Assembly (NCBI RefSeq): GCF_029227915.1
Contig: NC_079889.1
Span: 10,292,001-10,356,000, forward strand
Direction: 5' to 3'
DNA length: 64,000 bases
Source: Hydractinia symbiolongicarpus
Taxonomy: Eukaryota; Cnidaria; Hydrozoa; Anthoathecata; Hydractiniidae
How positions within the stretch are numbered: the stretch's first letter is position 1; the number at the start of each line of letters is the position of its first letter. Made by a program: the position numbers and the translations under genes. Under the pieces are notes generated by a model. The model had not been told where the DNA came from. It saw only the letters and a program-made list of their open reading frames with translations, and ran no database searches. This document shows, in pieces, positions 62,270-64,000 of the stretch.

Positions 62270-63584
62270 GTACAGGAGATAAAACTCACGATTCGTCCAT
62301 TTAAATTATATTCAAATTTCTGGAGGTTGAGGAATAAGTGGCTTCTGAATTCAATTAGCCAAACATTAGAACCACAAGAAAACTTCGGTATTCTTAAGAG
62401 AAAGCGAAAAAACATTAAAAATATGTGTTCCAAAAAAGTGGCTTAAAACATAAGATTTACATCTGTTGTTATAACCATGGCACAATTAATGTTTAAAAAA
62501 CGTCTCTAAAAATTTTAAGAAAACGTCTGTGAAAATCTCAGGTCGATCCTTTCGTGTGTGCACAGGTTGTAGGCTTTTAAATCTGACAGACTTTTAATCA
62601 AAATTTCTGTAAAAAACGCGGGCAAGAGCCATTAAGATTTTAAGATTTTAAAACCGTGTGGTTAAATATCTAATTGAAAATTTATTTTTTTAAATTTATT
62701 TGATTAACTCTTTTATAAGGGCTGTGATCGTAGTTTTTGTTAGCTACTGCTACTGCACACAACACTTGGCGACTCTTTGCAGAAATATAAAATAATTCAT
62801 AGTTAGTCCGAATTGACCAATTACATTTCGTTTTTAAGTAATCAAACTAACTTCCCGGCGGGAAAGATGAGTTCGTTCTCTTTAAATGCAGCATCTGTTT
62901 TACCATCACGCATGGTTTCAAGAGCTCTAAAGAAGATGTATCTCCTGTTCTTTTATACCTCCATCAGTACACCTCGTTTGTATAACTGAAAGCAAAAACT
63001 TCTGGAAAGGAAAAGAACAATGTTTTAAATAAATAAAAATAAGAGTTTGAGCTTTTAATTAAAAGTTAAATTTAAAATTATAAAAAAAATAGGCAAACAA
63101 ATTCCATCCATATTATCTAACATATTTAGGGTCGCTAAGGTTTCTGAAGATATGTTATTGACCGCACATTGTTGCATTGTTTTCACAGGAGAAACATAAC
63201 GGAAATACAAAGGGAAAACTTTTATAGGGGAGAATAGACCTTTATTTTTTCAGTTATATTTATCTTAAAGTTAGCTTTCACCCGAACCGCCTCTACTTTT
63301 ATCTAACATTATCTTTTGTCTTTTGACATTTTCAAACAGCGAATCGTCCTGTGAGTAACGCTGAAGGAGCTAGCTGTATTCGATACAGCATGTGACAATT
63401 TCTATTCCATGTCATGTCTACAGTGTGATTTTGTTGATTTTGGCAATACGAATACTAGTAATCTGCTGCTACAGCTTAACCTTGTTTTGATTTATGTTGT
63501 GGATAATTTATGAGCTCTTGGGCACAAAAAACGGTTGTAGCTAGTTTCAGTTTTATTCAAAAGTTGTGTTCTTACTACATGATT
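62270..63584. other. Non-coding DNA
   Basis: AT-rich with no gene I can support. A TATAAAAG and a 24-codon frame on the minus strand near 62966-62840 were considered and set aside. Confidence 0.5.
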
Positions 63585-63682
63585 CAACCTCGTCCCCAGG
63601 GTCTTGTGGCCCCTGAGCCGTTATTACAGGGTGGTGGCGATCAACTTCATTAACAAGCTAAAATGCCCTGGTAACAACGTTG
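63585..63682. repeat. CAACCTCG fold-back element, 98 bp
   Basis: CAACCTCGTCCCCAGGGTCT, GGCCCCTGAGCCGTTATTAC, then GCCCTGGTAACAACGTTG, the inverted partner of the start. Most intact of the GTCTTGTGGCCCC subtype. Confidence 0.8.
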
Positions 63683-63946
63683 CACAGGATGTACAATTAA
63701 GCTTTTCATCCTTCGTTTCTATTCCGTGCCCAGACGTTTTAAGAATTTTTTACATCGGAATAAAAGGTTCCGTCAATATTAAGAAACCTAAAAAGCCTTA
63801 AGAACGAGGTATCAAAACTCGGCTGGTGAATGTGGTATCAGGGACAACTGTCCTGACTGGGATGTACCATCATAGTGACCAAAGTATAAAAAAATTGAGT
63901 TCTTAGTGTAGTTCATGTTGAGAATGTATATCCGAAGTTCGGAACT

Positions 63947-63997
63947 ATTAAAAGATTGAAATTATTAAAAGATTGAAATTATTAAAAGATTGAATTC
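63947..63997. repeat. 17-bp tandem repeat, 3 units, at the window end
   Basis: Three copies of ATTAAAAGATTGAAATT; the array may continue past the window. Confidence 0.85.
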
Positions 63998-64000
63998 AGT

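Noticed and set aside
62009-62282. Nine-residue repeat proteins on both strands
   Set aside because: 27-bp minisatellite; no start context, splice sites or promoter; openness follows from the unit.
62840-62966. TATAAAAG followed by a 24-codon frame (MRDGKTDAAFKENELIF) on the minus strand
   Set aside because: Too short, no donor in phase and no homology; likely chance.
1-64000. CRISPR array, operon or prokaryotic content
   Set aside because: Tandem repeats here lack unique spacers, and the genes have spliceosomal introns; the window is eukaryotic.

Overview
This is animal nuclear DNA: AT-rich, with short exons in long introns, GT-AG splice sites, TATA boxes, tRNA-derived SINEs, LINE remnants and many terminal-inverted-repeat elements. 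The two-repeat cysteine-rich secreted protein and the repeat-dense introns suggest a cnidarian, probably a hydrozoan. That placement is inference, since no species-diagnostic marker is present. Exons were assembled by hand from splice consensus, conserved reading phase and family similarity. Within each fully modelled gene the exon phases join without a break, except where an indel is stated.

Layout. 1-3184 (+): last exons of a SHOC2/Sur-8 leucine-rich-repeat scaffold. 5782-11122 (-) and 14933-19734 (+): two SLC22-type organic ion transporter paralogs arranged head to head, each with 11 coding exons and matching intron positions. The minus copy carries a one-base insertion in a homopolymer. 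The 3.8 kb between them holds a broken duplicate of the promoter and first exon of the secreted-protein gene located 38 kb away, plus a SINE and a MITE. 20895-25949 (-): complete seven-exon MYG1 nuclease gene. 25950-33900: repeat-rich gap with three SINE-type insertions, a 1 kb TA-flanked MITE and a dead RTE-like LINE with a PHD-type zinc finger, next to an older LINE fragment. 35742-45565 (+): complete nine-exon FAM199X-like gene, whose eighth exon/intron junction has been amplified into a 32-bp minisatellite that repeats the 5' splice site. 47163-49509 (+): probable decayed DRAM/TMEM150-like membrane protein, then two exons ending an unrecognised gene. 50103-54760 (+): TATA-driven secreted protein of 291 residues with two homologous cysteine-rich repeats. 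59213-60386 (-): predicted small secreted protein of 68 residues. The remainder is repeats.

The genes form no pathway: SHOC2 (RAS-MAPK scaffold), SLC22 carriers (solute uptake), MYG1 (RNA exonuclease family) and FAM199X (unknown) are ordinary neighbours. The unusual content is structural: splice-site amplification by a minisatellite, the inverted transporter pair, capture of another gene's promoter and signal-peptide exon, and a very abundant family of short fold-back elements whose arms begin CAACCTCG.
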